Shown: positions 17,239 through 26,608, numbered from the stretch's first letter. The stretch is DNA of 64,000 bases from Gracilibacillus alcaliphilus (GCF_016909015.1 NZ_JAFBFA010000011.1:62001-126000); one strand, 5' to 3'. Notes: a model not told the origin generated them from the letters alone. Numbers and translations: made by a program.

Positions 17239-17870
17239 CAGATATTTTGATTGCGGAGGATCAGGCTATTGTCAGGCAAGGTATTAAGTTAATGCTAGAG
17301 ACAGAGCCGACTTTTCATGTGAAAGGGGAAGCGCGCGATGGGAAAGAGGCTCTTCAATTAAGAGAATTGTATCACTTCGATATAGCTTTATTGGATATTC
17401 GAATGCCGGAGATGGATGGTCTCCAAGCAGCTAAACAGCTGCTGCAGCGTTTTCCATCGACAAAGGTATTGATGCTGACGACTTTCAATGATGAACAGTA
17501 CGCAATTGAAGCCTTACAGATTGGGGTAAGTGGTTATTTACTAAAGGATGCTGATGCCAGCCATCTTATCCAGTCTATAAAAGAGTGTTTGGCTGGTGGA
17601 TTGCAGCTACCGAGCGATGTAGCCAGGAAAGTGGTGCCTCATTTGTTAGAAAGAAACAAGCCGAAGCAGTCGGCTTTAATCCATTTGACCAAGCGGGAGA
17701 CCGATATCCTCTGCCTTGTTGGGGAGGGGAAAAGCAACAAAGAAATGGCCGAGGAATTGGCCCTTTCTGTTGGTACGGTAAAAAATCATATCAGCCAGTT
17801 GTTGGATAAATTAGCCTTGCGAGATCGGACTCAGTTGGCTATTTATGCGATTCAGAATGATTATGTGTAA
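17235..17870 (+). CDS. NarL/FixJ family response regulator, LnrK-like
   Basis: The 211-residue regulator has a receiver domain with acidic pocket AEDQ, phosphoacceptor Asp54 in LLDIRMPEMDG, and Lys in YLLKDAD. A LuxR-type helix-turn-helix at about residues 145-205 (LTKRETDILCL, SVGTVKNHI) follows. It is translationally coupled to the kinase through ATGA. A terminator follows it, so it probably activates the separate promoter of the exporter genes downstream, as LnrK does. Confidence 0.92.
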   Translation: MTDILIAEDQAIVRQGIKLMLETEPTFHVKGEARDGKEALQLRELYHFDIALLDIRMPEMDGLQAAKQLLQRFPSTKVLMLTTFNDEQYAIEALQIGVSGYLLKDADASHLIQSIKECLAGGLQLPSDVARKVVPHLLERNKPKQSALIHLTKRETDILCLVGEGKSNKEMAEELALSVGTVKNHISQLLDKLALRDRTQLAIYAIQNDYV

Positions 17871-17990
17871 AATAGGGTGTGTGCTGGAGTCGTTGGCTTT
17901 GAATGGATATGGATGGTTTGTGCCAAGCTAATCCGTTTTAGAAAGGCATATATGTCGGAAGTCATGGTTTTGGTAAAAAATAATGACGAA

Positions 17991-18015
17991 GGGCAGTGTT
18001 GGCACTGTCCTTTTT
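17991..18015 (+). terminator. Terminator between the two-component and exporter genes
   Basis: GGGCAGTG (17991-17998) pairs with CACTGTCC (18003-18010), and TTTTT follows. It separates the kinase-regulator transcript from the exporter operon, so the exporter needs its own promoter in about 18016-18080. Confidence 0.75.
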
Positions 18016-18089
18016 CACGTATATTTTAATTAGTTCATTGTTATAAATGGGAGTGGAATTGAAATCAATAGGTTAAGGAGTGGGTGTAT

Positions 18090-19022
18090 ATGTTAGAAAC
18101 AACGTCATTACGCAAAGTATATAAGAAAACAACGGCAGTAGATGATGTCAATTTCTATTTAAAACAAGGAGAATCAGTAGGTCTGCTTGGTCCTAATGGT
18201 GCTGGGAAATCAACGCTTATTTCCATGATCTCGACCTTGCTCAAGCCAACCTCAGGAACGGTGATGTGGAATGGCGAAGATATCTTGAAATCACCGAATA
18301 ACATCAGGCCGATTCTTGGTGTTGTTCCTCAGGAAATTGCACTGTATAAAGAGTTATCTGCTTATGAAAATGTGAAATTTTTTGGCAAAATTTACGGTAT
18401 TCGCGGTAAAAAATTAGAGGCACGGGCACAGGAAGTATTGGAATTGGTAGGCTTGGCTAACCGGCAAAAGGAACAAGTGCAGAAGTACTCGGGAGGAATG
18501 CAGCGCCGGATTAATATTGCTGTTGCCCTCCTGCATGAACCAGAGATTATTATTATGGATGAGCCAACAGTGGGAATTGACCCTCAATCAAGAAGTTATA
18601 TTTTAGATATGGTGAAGCAATTGAAAGAAGAAAAAGGGATGACAGTGCTATATACCTCCCATTACATGGAAGAAGTCGAGCGGCTCTGTGACCGGATTTA
18701 TATTATGGATCATGGCAAGGTGATCGCAACAGGCTCCAAGGCTGAACTGATTAGTATACTATCATCAGAGGAAACGATTCAATTAGGTTTAGATAAACCA
18801 TCAAAGGCTTTTCAAGAGGCGCTAACAGAACACAACGACATCTTGAAAGTAACAACAAACGAAAAAGGATTAACGTTGATTATTTCCAAGGATAGCCGCC
18901 CGTTGACAGCTATTTTTCGAATGGCGGAAGAACACGATGTGATGGTGAATGGCATCAATATTACCATTCCGTCATTAGAAGATGTATTCCTGCATCTGAC
19001 AGGGCGTAAATTACGAGATTAG
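18090..19022 (+). CDS. ABC transporter ATP-binding protein, LnrL-like
   Basis: The 310-residue ATPase has Walker A GPNGAGKST, Q-loop VVPQE, signature YSGGMQRRINIA, Walker B IIIMDEPTVGID and the switch His in YTSHYMEEVE. A C-terminal extension of about 80 residues is typical of drug exporters. I start it at the ATG at 18090, nine bases after AAGGAG, and a GTG at 18084 is the alternative. Length and context fit B. subtilis LnrL. It is first in the three-gene exporter operon. Confidence 0.92.
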   Translation: MLETTSLRKVYKKTTAVDDVNFYLKQGESVGLLGPNGAGKSTLISMISTLLKPTSGTVMWNGEDILKSPNNIRPILGVVPQEIALYKELSAYENVKFFGKIYGIRGKKLEARAQEVLELVGLANRQKEQVQKYSGGMQRRINIAVALLHEPEIIIMDEPTVGIDPQSRSYILDMVKQLKEEKGMTVLYTSHYMEEVERLCDRIYIMDHGKVIATGSKAELISILSSEETIQLGLDKPSKAFQEALTEHNDILKVTTNEKGLTLIISKDSRPLTAIFRMAEEHDVMVNGINITIPSLEDVFLHLTGRKLRD

Positions 19023-19033
19023 GAGGGAGCCGG

Positions 19034-20281
19034 ATGTTTGACTTTTGGATCAAAGATATGAAATTGCTCTGGAGAGATCCTACAGAGCTGCTTGTGATCT
19101 TGTTAATGCCGTTCATTTTAATCACTATTCTTGGTTTTGCGCTAGGAGGGTTTATGAATGATCCCAGCGTGGAATTAGACGTAGCTGTTGTGGATCAAGA
19201 TGATGAACGAGCAGGGATAGAACGAATACAAGAAGATATCGAAGCAGCCTCTTTACCGATGGAATTAAGCGGAATTGCTCAAGAGCTGGCACCTAAATCT
19301 ATTCTGCTGGAAGTAATGGAAGAGGATTTAAGTGATGTGTTAACAGTAACGATGATGACAGAGGAGGAAGCAAATCAGGCACTGGAAGATCAGGAAGTAG
19401 AAGCTGTAATGATCATTCCGGAAACCTTTACGTACGAGTCACTGCAGAATATGCTGCTGGGAGTGAACGTGCAGAGTACATTGACCGTTACCAAGTCAGA
19501 AGATAACCATATGGCAGGAGATATTTTTCAGACGATTATAGAACAGTTTGCCAACACGATGAATGTGAACAATGCCTTTTCACAGGTGCTGATGGATGAG
19601 CTGCCTGTTATTGATATGGAGGAAATAAGCAGACAAGAAACCGTAATGGATAGAGAACCGATTTCTTCGATGGAATACTACACATTAGGGATGGCAGCAA
19701 TGTTTGCCTTATTTATCGCTTCAACGATGGCGGCGAAGACACATAATGAATTAAATCAAAAAGTTGTCAATCGTATCTTATTAAGCGGTAAGCACCCTTT
19801 AACTTATTTAATAGGAAAGGTACTGGCTGTCATTGTTTTAGTATGGATACAGGTTTGCTTACTATTAGGGGTAAGCTCACTTGTTCTAAGAACCTTTCAG
19901 CCTTTCGAAACAACTATTCTTCTGTATATGTTCTTGACTATATTAATGTATGGGCTGGCTGTTGGGGCACTTGCAAGCTTGTTGATTGCATTGACTGTTC
20001 GTTTTGAGGGACAATCCTTGCAGGAAATATTTTCGATTGGGCTGGTGACCATTTTGTCCTTTTTAGGGGGGAGTTTTTTTCCAGCGGCTATTTTTCCAAG
20101 TATTATTCAGATATTAGGAGAGTGGACACCAAATGGTATAACGATGAAGATATTTATGCTTGCTAATCAAGGTATGCCGTTTGCTGATTTATTGCCGTAT
20201 ATCGGCAGGTTGAGTTTCATTATTGCCCTTTTATTTGCTGTTAGTGTATTGGTCTTTCCAAAAAGGAGGTTGCAAACATGA
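19034..20281 (+). CDS. ABC-2 type transporter permease, LnrM-like
   Basis: This 415-residue permease has one N-terminal helix (about residues 20-40), a long acidic extracytoplasmic part to about residue 210, and five to six helices at about 215-405. It begins at an ATG eleven bases after the ATPase stop, with GGAGGG upstream, and overlaps the next permease by four bases. With its neighbours it should export a membrane-active compound. Linearmycin-like polyenes are the guess from gene order. Confidence 0.88.
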   Translation: MFDFWIKDMKLLWRDPTELLVILLMPFILITILGFALGGFMNDPSVELDVAVVDQDDERAGIERIQEDIEAASLPMELSGIAQELAPKSILLEVMEEDLSDVLTVTMMTEEEANQALEDQEVEAVMIIPETFTYESLQNMLLGVNVQSTLTVTKSEDNHMAGDIFQTIIEQFANTMNVNNAFSQVLMDELPVIDMEEISRQETVMDREPISSMEYYTLGMAAMFALFIASTMAAKTHNELNQKVVNRILLSGKHPLTYLIGKVLAVIVLVWIQVCLLLGVSSLVLRTFQPFETTILLYMFLTILMYGLAVGALASLLIALTVRFEGQSLQEIFSIGLVTILSFLGGSFFPAAIFPSIIQILGEWTPNGITMKIFMLANQGMPFADLLPYIGRLSFIIALLFAVSVLVFPKRRLQT

Positions 20282-21369
20282 AAGATATATTTTTATTACA
20301 GTGGCAGCGCTTAAGGCGGAGGCCGTTTATGGTTCTGGTCATGATTGCCATGACATCCATGTTTGTGTTCTTTATAGGCGGAGCCAATTTAGGTGATGAT
20401 CAACTATCTATACCTGTGTATTTTACGGATGAGGTAAGCGAAACAGAACAGGCAGAGCTCAATGAAGCCTTGAAAGAGATGGAAGGTGTTAGCTTCTATC
20501 AGGAGGAATTGGAGGAGATGCGTGAGGCCATTGTGCTGGGAGATGTGTCTTTCGGTCTGCAATTATCAAATGACCACTATACCTTTGTCAGAAGTACGGA
20601 GAATCCTTACCAAAGCTTAGTTGATAATCATTTGCGCTCTGTTTATTGGGAAAAATTACAAATGGACCGATTAACTAGTGAAGAAGAAAAAGCACAGGTT
20701 ACGGCAGCCTTAGAAAATCCGCCCATAGTAGTTGATGGTCAGATGGGTGAATCCGAACAAGCGGTGTTTGTATACAATAACCAATTGCAGGCCTTATTCG
20801 GTATGACATTGTTCTTTGCCATCTATACGATTGTGTTTAGTTTGGGCGAAGTAGCAGAAGAAAAACAGCGCGGAAGCTGGGATCGACTGATTTTGTCCCC
20901 TGTGCGTAAATGGCAGGTTTATCTGGGACATTTACTTTTTGCCTTTTTCATCGGGATGCTGCAGATAAGTGTGGTGTTTCTGATGTTTGAACTCTTCTTT
21001 GACTTTACCATTGGTCGTAACTGGCCGGCGGTATTACTGATCTGTGCTTGTTATACATTAGCCATTGTAGCTCTAGGTATGCTATTGACCGGTCTGGTTA
21101 AGAAGTCATCCCAATTAAGCGCCGTTGTTCCTATTATATCAGTTAGTATGGCCATGCTTGGCGGAGCTTATTGGCCGCTTGAAGTAGTGAACAGTCGGGT
21201 GCTGCTCGTTATTGCAGAAGTAATTCCAGTCAAGCATGCGATGGAGGCTTTAAAAGGTATTACGATGTACGGGCATGGTTTAACAGACCTAACCCAGCCA
21301 TTGGCCGTTCTTTTACTGATGAGTGTTTTATGTATGGGAATAGGGGTTAATGTGATGGAACGGAGATAA
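20278..21369 (+). CDS. ABC-2 type transporter permease, LnrN-like
   Basis: The 363-residue partner of the preceding permease has the same layout: an N-terminal helix, a glutamate-rich extracytoplasmic stretch, then a membrane block containing EEKQRGSWDRLILSPV, which is typical of ABC-2 proteins. The stop is followed by a terminator. The last roughly 95 bases of the gene and the following terminator have a diverged direct copy at 31444-31625, across the xylanase island. Confidence 0.88.
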   Translation: MKDIFLLQWQRLRRRPFMVLVMIAMTSMFVFFIGGANLGDDQLSIPVYFTDEVSETEQAELNEALKEMEGVSFYQEELEEMREAIVLGDVSFGLQLSNDHYTFVRSTENPYQSLVDNHLRSVYWEKLQMDRLTSEEEKAQVTAALENPPIVVDGQMGESEQAVFVYNNQLQALFGMTLFFAIYTIVFSLGEVAEEKQRGSWDRLILSPVRKWQVYLGHLLFAFFIGMLQISVVFLMFELFFDFTIGRNWPAVLLICACYTLAIVALGMLLTGLVKKSSQLSAVVPIISVSMAMLGGAYWPLEVVNSRVLLVIAEVIPVKHAMEALKGITMYGHGLTDLTQPLAVLLLMSVLCMGIGVNVMERR

Positions 21370-21485
21370 CTTATCACAAATATGCCGGAGTGCGAACAGA
21401 ATTGAAACAGCAGAGATAAAGGAATCTAAGGTATATCGCCATTTGGTGGTAAACGCCTTAGATTTCTTGCTGTTATTAATTGGTT
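21274..21485 (+). repeat. Direct repeat A: 3' end of exporter gene plus terminator
   Basis: This stretch from CATGGTTTAACAGACC to the terminator tail is matched by 31444-31625. Copy B has scattered substitutions, a 39-base in-frame deletion and a slightly longer terminator loop. The two copies bracket the carbohydrate island in the same orientation. Confidence 0.8.
21423..21468 (+). terminator. Terminator of the LnrLMN-like operon
   Basis: AATCTAAGG (21423-21431) pairs with CCTTAGATT (21456-21464), and TTCTTG follows. It lies about 50 bases after the last permease. The stretch 21370-21709 otherwise holds the leader of yesN and the cre-like site at 21679. Confidence 0.75.
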
Positions 21486-21678
21486 GACTCTGCCCCTTTC
21501 AACTTGTAGCTAAAAAAACTCCATTAAGTTTATTAAGCAACATAATGGTTGGGTGTGTTTATATAAAAGCCTCTTGACAGATACCTTAGTGCAATGATTG
21601 AATTAAGTGTAGACTGAAACCGAGAATTTATATGTCTTATGATAAAATGGACAACAATGAAAAAAACTAGAGATGATT

Positions 21679-21692
21679 TGGAGACGCTTACA
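21679..21692. promoter_or_regulatory. cre-like site in the yesN leader
   Basis: TGGAGACGCTTACA, read on the minus strand as TGTAAGCGTCTCCA, matches the CcpA cre consensus at 12 of 14 positions. It lies between the presumed promoter and the ribosome site of yesN, where CcpA would block elongation. This is a weak call alone, but two further sites occur in the same island. Confidence 0.4.
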
Positions 21693-21709
21693 AAAAGGAG
21701 AGAGGTATC

Positions 21710-23251
21710 TTGAATCGAATTGTCTTGGTTGATGATGAACAATTTGTTAGACAGGGGATTATGACATTAATCGATTGGTCGAAAATAAATTATCAGGTCG
21801 TTGGGGAGGCAAGTAATGGAGAAGATGCAGTAGAGATTATCCTAAAGCAAGAACCTGATGTTGTTCTCACAGATATCCGCATGCCTGTATTTGATGGATT
21901 AAAGCTCATCCAACAAGTGAAAAAGCAAGCTTCAAAGGTGCCTAAGTTTATTATAATTAGTGGTTATAGCGATTTTGAATACGCTCAACAAGCAGTTCGT
22001 TTAGGTGTTACTGATTTCATTTTAAAGCCGATTGACAAGCAAGAACTAGAAACAGTTCTGCTAGATTTAACAACTATTATGGCACAAGCTAAAATACAGG
22101 AACAAGTAAGCCAGCGTTTTGTGAATTATCATCTTTATCAACGAATTATCATCAATGGTGAACCTCCTACTCCACAAGAATTAATTAAAATCACACGTTC
22201 AGAAAATAAATTCAATTGTTATCTAATTATTGATACTGGTGATCATAAAGAGAACGACATGATTGATGAAAGCATAATGAAAGTATTGATTGATTTTTTT
22301 GAGGATGAAAATATTTTTTTCCATCCTATCGAAAAGGAAGGTTTTGGTGTGCTGCTTGAAGAAAAACATCTTCCAAATCATTTTGATCAATTATCTTGGC
22401 TGTTAGAACGGCTGAGAAATTATATAACTCAGCAATTGGACAAGCGTATCTTTATCTTTGCTGGAAAGCTTGGACAATCATTGGAAGGGATTCGTTATTC
22501 CTATCGCACAGCAATGATTGCCAGCGCAAGACGATATGTACAATTGGATCAATCCACATTAATTTATGATGAAAACCTTGAAAGGCTGAGTCAATTAAAT
22601 AAACCATTAAATTATCACATCATTCGGAAGTTAATTGAAAACATCGAGGAAAATAAGAAAGAAGAAATCGAAAAACAAATAGATCATTGGGCGGCAGAAG
22701 TTCAATCCATCGCTTTGTCTCTTGAGGGTGTGCGGTTGTTTATCTATAGATTAGAAAAGGAAGTAGAAGCTTTGATCCATGAAACAGCCGGAGAGGAACT
22801 AACTGTTGATATCAATTCAATTGCACATTCTGCATGGAGAAAACTAACGTTAAGAGAATTAAGCCAGCTAATGAAGTATTATGCATTACAGACAAGTGAT
22901 AGTCTGGCAAAGTTAAACAAAGAAAAATATCGAGGTGATATATATAAGATTAAGCACTACATTAATAAGCATTATCATGAAAATCTGACATTAAAAGAAA
23001 TAGCTAATGAATTCTTCATGAATCCTGTTTACTTAGGACAATTATTCAAAAAAACGTATGGGATTTATTTTAAGGATTATCTTCTGCAGGTTAGAATTGA
23101 GAAGGCAAAGAAGGTACTTAGACAAAGTGATATGCGAATTTATGAAGTAGCAGAGAAAGTTGGTTTTGGAAGTCCAGACTACTTTGTCACTCAATTTGAG
23201 AAAAAAGTGGGACTAACCCCGTCCAAATATCGGCAGCGAATGAATGAATAA
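21710..23251 (+). CDS. YesN/AraC family response regulator
   Basis: This 513-residue regulator has an N-terminal receiver domain (acidic VDDE, Asp55 in LTDIRMPVFDG, Lys in FILKPID). A long middle region of about 270 residues follows, then two AraC-type helix-turn-helix motifs in the last 100 residues, ending VGFGSPDYFVTQFEKKVG. It starts at a TTG with GGAGAGG upstream. It pairs with the YesM kinase at 24411, although a repeat element and a yesL-like gene separate them. It should activate the sugar transporter and xylanase genes of the island. Confidence 0.92.
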   Translation: MNRIVLVDDEQFVRQGIMTLIDWSKINYQVVGEASNGEDAVEIILKQEPDVVLTDIRMPVFDGLKLIQQVKKQASKVPKFIIISGYSDFEYAQQAVRLGVTDFILKPIDKQELETVLLDLTTIMAQAKIQEQVSQRFVNYHLYQRIIINGEPPTPQELIKITRSENKFNCYLIIDTGDHKENDMIDESIMKVLIDFFEDENIFFHPIEKEGFGVLLEEKHLPNHFDQLSWLLERLRNYITQQLDKRIFIFAGKLGQSLEGIRYSYRTAMIASARRYVQLDQSTLIYDENLERLSQLNKPLNYHIIRKLIENIEENKKEEIEKQIDHWAAEVQSIALSLEGVRLFIYRLEKEVEALIHETAGEELTVDINSIAHSAWRKLTLRELSQLMKYYALQTSDSLAKLNKEKYRGDIYKIKHYINKHYHENLTLKEIANEFFMNPVYLGQLFKKTYGIYFKDYLLQVRIEKAKKVLRQSDMRIYEVAEKVGFGSPDYFVTQFEKKVGLTPSKYRQRMNE

Positions 23252-23343
23252 GAGCTGAGTAAGTTACAATGTCTGATGAATCAAGCTGAAGAGATATCAA
23301 TTACAAAACTAATCTGGTGAAAAGGAAAAGTTTTTAAGAGGAT

Positions 23344-23582
23344 ATTCAAAAAGCCCAATAAAAATGACACATTGAATGTCGGAGTTGGCGATGGAGGAAC
23401 TTCTACTAAGATCACCCACATCGTGTGGGTAACGCAGCAGTCAACAATTCCTGTTCAAGCCCGCTGCTCAAAGCTGCACCGCCTTGAACTTTCGAGGTAC
23501 AGGACGTACTAGTATCAGTGTTGCAACACGATGTTGTGAATTTAACCAATGATGGTCCTTTTTATCGACCTTTTGAACACAC
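23344..23582 (+). repeat. Dispersed intergenic repeat, copy 2
   Basis: This copy of about 239 bp begins TTCAAAAAGCCCAATAAAAA and ends TTTTTATCGACCTTTTGAAC, the imperfect inverted terminus. It shares long internal segments with the copy at 37608, including CGCCTTGAACTTTCGA and TTGCAACACGATGTTG. It fills the gap between yesN and the next promoter, splitting a regulator pair that is usually adjacent. No coding potential was seen. Confidence 0.85.
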
Positions 23583-23626
23583 ACTTCCAGCTTTATTTTT
23601 TAAAATAACTCCTATACTTCTTATGT

Positions 23627-23654
23627 TTGAAAGCGTTTTATTATATGGTATAGT
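23627..23654 (+). promoter_or_regulatory. Promoter overlapped by a cre-like site, ahead of the yesL-like gene
   Basis: TTGAAA (23627-23632) and TATAGT (23649-23654) are 16 bases apart. TGAAAGCGTTTTAT (23628-23641) matches the cre consensus at 12 of 14 positions and covers the -35. Repression by CcpA when glucose is present is the expected effect. Confidence 0.55.
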
Positions 23655-23684
23655 GAATACGATATAAAGGAGGGAAATGGTTAT

Positions 23685-24392
23685 ATGAATAACAATTACG
23701 GATTTATTTCAACACGTTTCTATAGAATAATGGAATGGATATGGCGTTTAGCTTATCTAAATATACTATGGATATTTTTCACGCTTATAGGTTTGGGAGT
23801 TTTCGGTGTTTTCCCAGCTACGGCCTCGATATATGCGGTGAACCGCAAGTGGCTGCTTGGAGATTCAGAAATACCTATCTTCAAGGTTTTTTGGACATCT
23901 TTCAAAGAAAATTTCTTCAAAGCTAATATGTTAGGAATAACGCTGGTAGTAATCGGATATGTATTATATTTCAATGTTAATTATTTGTCCGTTAGTTCTG
24001 GAATGGAGCATACATTGTTGTCAGGCTTTTTTTATATTACAGTGGTATGTTACTTTTTTCTTTTGTGTTATTTATTTCCCATATTCGTTCATTTTGAACT
24101 TACATTTTTTCGCTATTTTATGGTTGCCATTATCATTCCTTTTACAACCCCTTTTACGTTAATTTCAACTCTTGTCAGTCTGGCTATTGCTTTGTACATG
24201 TTATATCTATTTCCAGGTCTCATTCCCTTTTTTGCAGTGAGTGTACTGAGCTGGTTAATTATGTGGAATAGCACACATGCTTTTAGACGAATTGAAAATA
24301 AGAAAAGGCGGATCAATAATAATGAAGAATCCTTTTTATCAAAAATAAGGGTAATGACCAAAAAATTTTTTTCAACTCATCAAACACGCTAG
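23685..24392 (+). CDS. YesL-like DUF624 membrane protein
   Basis: The 235-residue protein has the DUF624 start, where YRIMEWIWRLAYLNILWI leads into the first helix. GVFPATASIYAVNRKWLLGD follows, with about five membrane segments overall. The ATG has AAAGGAGGG upstream. DUF624 proteins are found next to YesMN-type regulators and LplABC-type sugar importers, but their biochemical role is unknown. It lies just ahead of the kinase gene and is probably co-transcribed with it. Confidence 0.85.
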   Translation: MNNNYGFISTRFYRIMEWIWRLAYLNILWIFFTLIGLGVFGVFPATASIYAVNRKWLLGDSEIPIFKVFWTSFKENFFKANMLGITLVVIGYVLYFNVNYLSVSSGMEHTLLSGFFYITVVCYFFLLCYLFPIFVHFELTFFRYFMVAIIIPFTTPFTLISTLVSLAIALYMLYLFPGLIPFFAVSVLSWLIMWNSTHAFRRIENKKRRINNNEESFLSKIRVMTKKFFSTHQTR

Positions 24393-24410
24393 TGTATGGG
24401 CTGAATCAAT

Positions 24411-26174
24411 ATGATGAAGCAGCTTATACATTCATTTAATGATTTAAGGATAAGAAATAAATTTTTAATTGTTTATTTTTTATCTGTTTTTATACCAATT
24501 GTAGGTTCTAATTTAATTTTTTATCATATGAGCACAGAGCGATTTCTAGAACAAAAGCGAATCGATATCAATCTTGTCGTAGATCAGGCACAGGAGGAAT
24601 TTGCAAGATTGACAGATCAAGTAATGGGGCTAGCAACAAGTATGTATTTAGATACAAGTATGTATGAATTCCTGGATTATCATTATGAGAGTGATATTGA
24701 ATATTTGGAAACGTATAATCTCCTAATGAGGCCGCTTCGAGGAACTTTCCCGCTATATAATACGGTACAAGATATCACTTTTTACACCGATAATACTTCC
24801 GTCATCTATACGGGTGGTGTTCAAATGCTAGATGATAAACAGAGACAATCAGATTGGTACCAAAGGTTAACACGGAATAAAGAGCCTTTTATTCAGTTTG
24901 ACAATTCAAGAATAGGAGATATTCATTTAGCTTTGTATCACCAAATGGATTATTATGGTATCTATAATCAGTACGAAAAAATTGTGAGAGTGAATATAGA
25001 TTCCTTATCTGTAAGACAAATTTTTAATAAAGTCACTTTACAAGGAGATTTTTATCTGCTTGATGAGACTGACCACATTATCTATTCCAATGACGATGAA
25101 ATAGACTGGAAAAATGAGTTACCGTTGTTTCAGAATGTGAAGATTAGTTCTGATGATATTGTTGTCAGAAGAGGTCTGGGTGATAAATATCTTAATGGCT
25201 GGACGATCATCGCTGTGGTTGATTCAGCCGTATTTACCAAAGAACAAATTGAATCCAGCAGACACATTATCATACTGAGTATCATCAATTTCATCTTACC
25301 CACTATGTTGATTGTATATATATCAAGATCTTTTAATGTCCGTTTAAATAAAATCTTACGACACAGCAAAAAAATTGAAAAGGAAAACTTTGAAGAGTAC
25401 CCACATATTAAATCTAATGATGAAATTGGTCAATTAGCAGGGCAAATTAACCGTATGACCAGAAGAATAAATGTGTTATTTAATGAAGTATATAAGACAA
25501 ACCTTGAGAAAAAAGATTTAGCTTTAAAAGAAAAGCAATCACAGCTCAGTGCGTTACAAAGTCAAATTAATCCGCATTTTCTTTTTAATGCATTGGAAAC
25601 CATCAGAATGAGAAGTGTAATCAAAGGTGAGAATGAAACTGCAAAAATTATTGAGGATATGGCAGGTATTTTTCGTAATGCACTCACCTGGGGAAAAGAC
25701 TGGGTAGAAGTCAAAGATGAAGTTCATTTAATTAGAGCATTTTTAGAAATTCAGAAATACCGATTTGGAGGAAAACTAATTTTTGATATCTCTGTTGAAG
25801 AGGATGTTTTGGATTGTAAAATACCGAATCTGTCCATTCTTCCGTTCGTTGAAAATGCTAGTATTCATGGGATTGAAGCAATTAAAGGGCAAGGTCGCAT
25901 TACGATTGGGATTACCTCCCTCTCTTCTTTTCTTGAAATTGTAATTTCTGATAATGGAGTTGGAATGAGTCAAACCGAAGTGGATCATATCATGAACAAA
26001 CTGGAAACTAATCATGAAATAGGCGAAAGTGTCGGGGTACAGAATGTATATTATCGTTTAAAGCTTTATTATAAGGATAACTTTGATTTTGTTATCATCT
26101 CAACTCTAGGAAAAGGAACGATGATTAAGATACTCCTGCCTATGTCAAAGAAAAGGTATGATAGCAAATCATAG
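24411..26174 (+). CDS. YesM-type sensor histidine kinase
   Basis: This 587-residue kinase has a membrane helix at about residues 18-38, a large extracytoplasmic sensor region to about residue 285, and a second helix at about 288-308. A HAMP linker comes next, then the His_kinase domain with His389 in SQINPHFLFNALE. The HATPase domain contains PFVENASIHGIE and DNGVGM. Two adjacent ATG codons (24411, 24414) are both possible starts. It should sense an extracellular sugar, perhaps a xylan fragment, and phosphorylate the YesN regulator at 21710. Confidence 0.92.
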   Translation: MMKQLIHSFNDLRIRNKFLIVYFLSVFIPIVGSNLIFYHMSTERFLEQKRIDINLVVDQAQEEFARLTDQVMGLATSMYLDTSMYEFLDYHYESDIEYLETYNLLMRPLRGTFPLYNTVQDITFYTDNTSVIYTGGVQMLDDKQRQSDWYQRLTRNKEPFIQFDNSRIGDIHLALYHQMDYYGIYNQYEKIVRVNIDSLSVRQIFNKVTLQGDFYLLDETDHIIYSNDDEIDWKNELPLFQNVKISSDDIVVRRGLGDKYLNGWTIIAVVDSAVFTKEQIESSRHIIILSIINFILPTMLIVYISRSFNVRLNKILRHSKKIEKENFEEYPHIKSNDEIGQLAGQINRMTRRINVLFNEVYKTNLEKKDLALKEKQSQLSALQSQINPHFLFNALETIRMRSVIKGENETAKIIEDMAGIFRNALTWGKDWVEVKDEVHLIRAFLEIQKYRFGGKLIFDISVEEDVLDCKIPNLSILPFVENASIHGIEAIKGQGRITIGITSLSSFLEIVISDNGVGMSQTEVDHIMNKLETNHEIGESVGVQNVYYRLKLYYKDNFDFVIISTLGKGTMIKILLPMSKKRYDSKS

Positions 26175-26243
26175 AACAGAATGATATATTCATTTTTTTG
26201 GCAGTAATGTCCATAAGATATGATAGTAATAGGATAGAAAAAG

Positions 26244-26482
26244 TGGAGTAGTTACGCTTTAGCGTGGCTGCTCCATTGTGCTTATGCAAAAATTAGCGCT
26301 GTGTAACTAGCTGTAAGCCTCCCGCTTCGAAAAATAAGGGAACCTGTCATGTCTAAGTGGAAGAAACACCAGCCAGTAACGGCTCGCTTGATTCAACTAA
26401 GAGGAAATGGACTAAATCTGCGAAGCCTGCACTAGCACACCATGTGCGGTGAAACCCACTGAACGAATTTATACTTTATTTT
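26244..26482 (+). other. Unexplained structured non-coding segment
   Basis: The gap 26175-26608 holds a 14-pair stem (26244-26257 with 26261-26274, G-U pairs included). Downstream are short hairpins such as AGCC-AGTAAC-GGCT and GCAC-ACCAT-GTGC, and a possible long-range pair between GCTTCG near 26326 and CGAAGC near 26423. Base composition is richer in G and C than the surroundings. No open frame or U-tract makes it a gene or a plain terminator. It could be a structured RNA or the end of a lost mobile element. Confidence 0.35.
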
Positions 26483-26537
26483 GGAATCTAAATTTATTTA
26501 GGAATTGCCTATAGTTTAGTATGGTGATCTTATTAAA

Positions 26538-26552
26538 TGTAAGCGCTATAAT
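26538..26552 (+). promoter_or_regulatory. cre site overlapping a TATAAT -10 box
   Basis: TGTAAGCGCTATAA (26538-26551) matches the CcpA cre consensus at 13 of 14 positions and overlaps TATAAT (26547-26552). It lies about 60 bases before the start of the binding-protein gene. CcpA bound here would block the promoter directly. The -35 is weak, consistent with activation by YesN. Confidence 0.65.
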
Positions 26553-26608
26553 TGAAATGCTTACAATATTGGGAGCGAGTTACATGAAATGAAAGGGGGA
26601 GTTAACAA

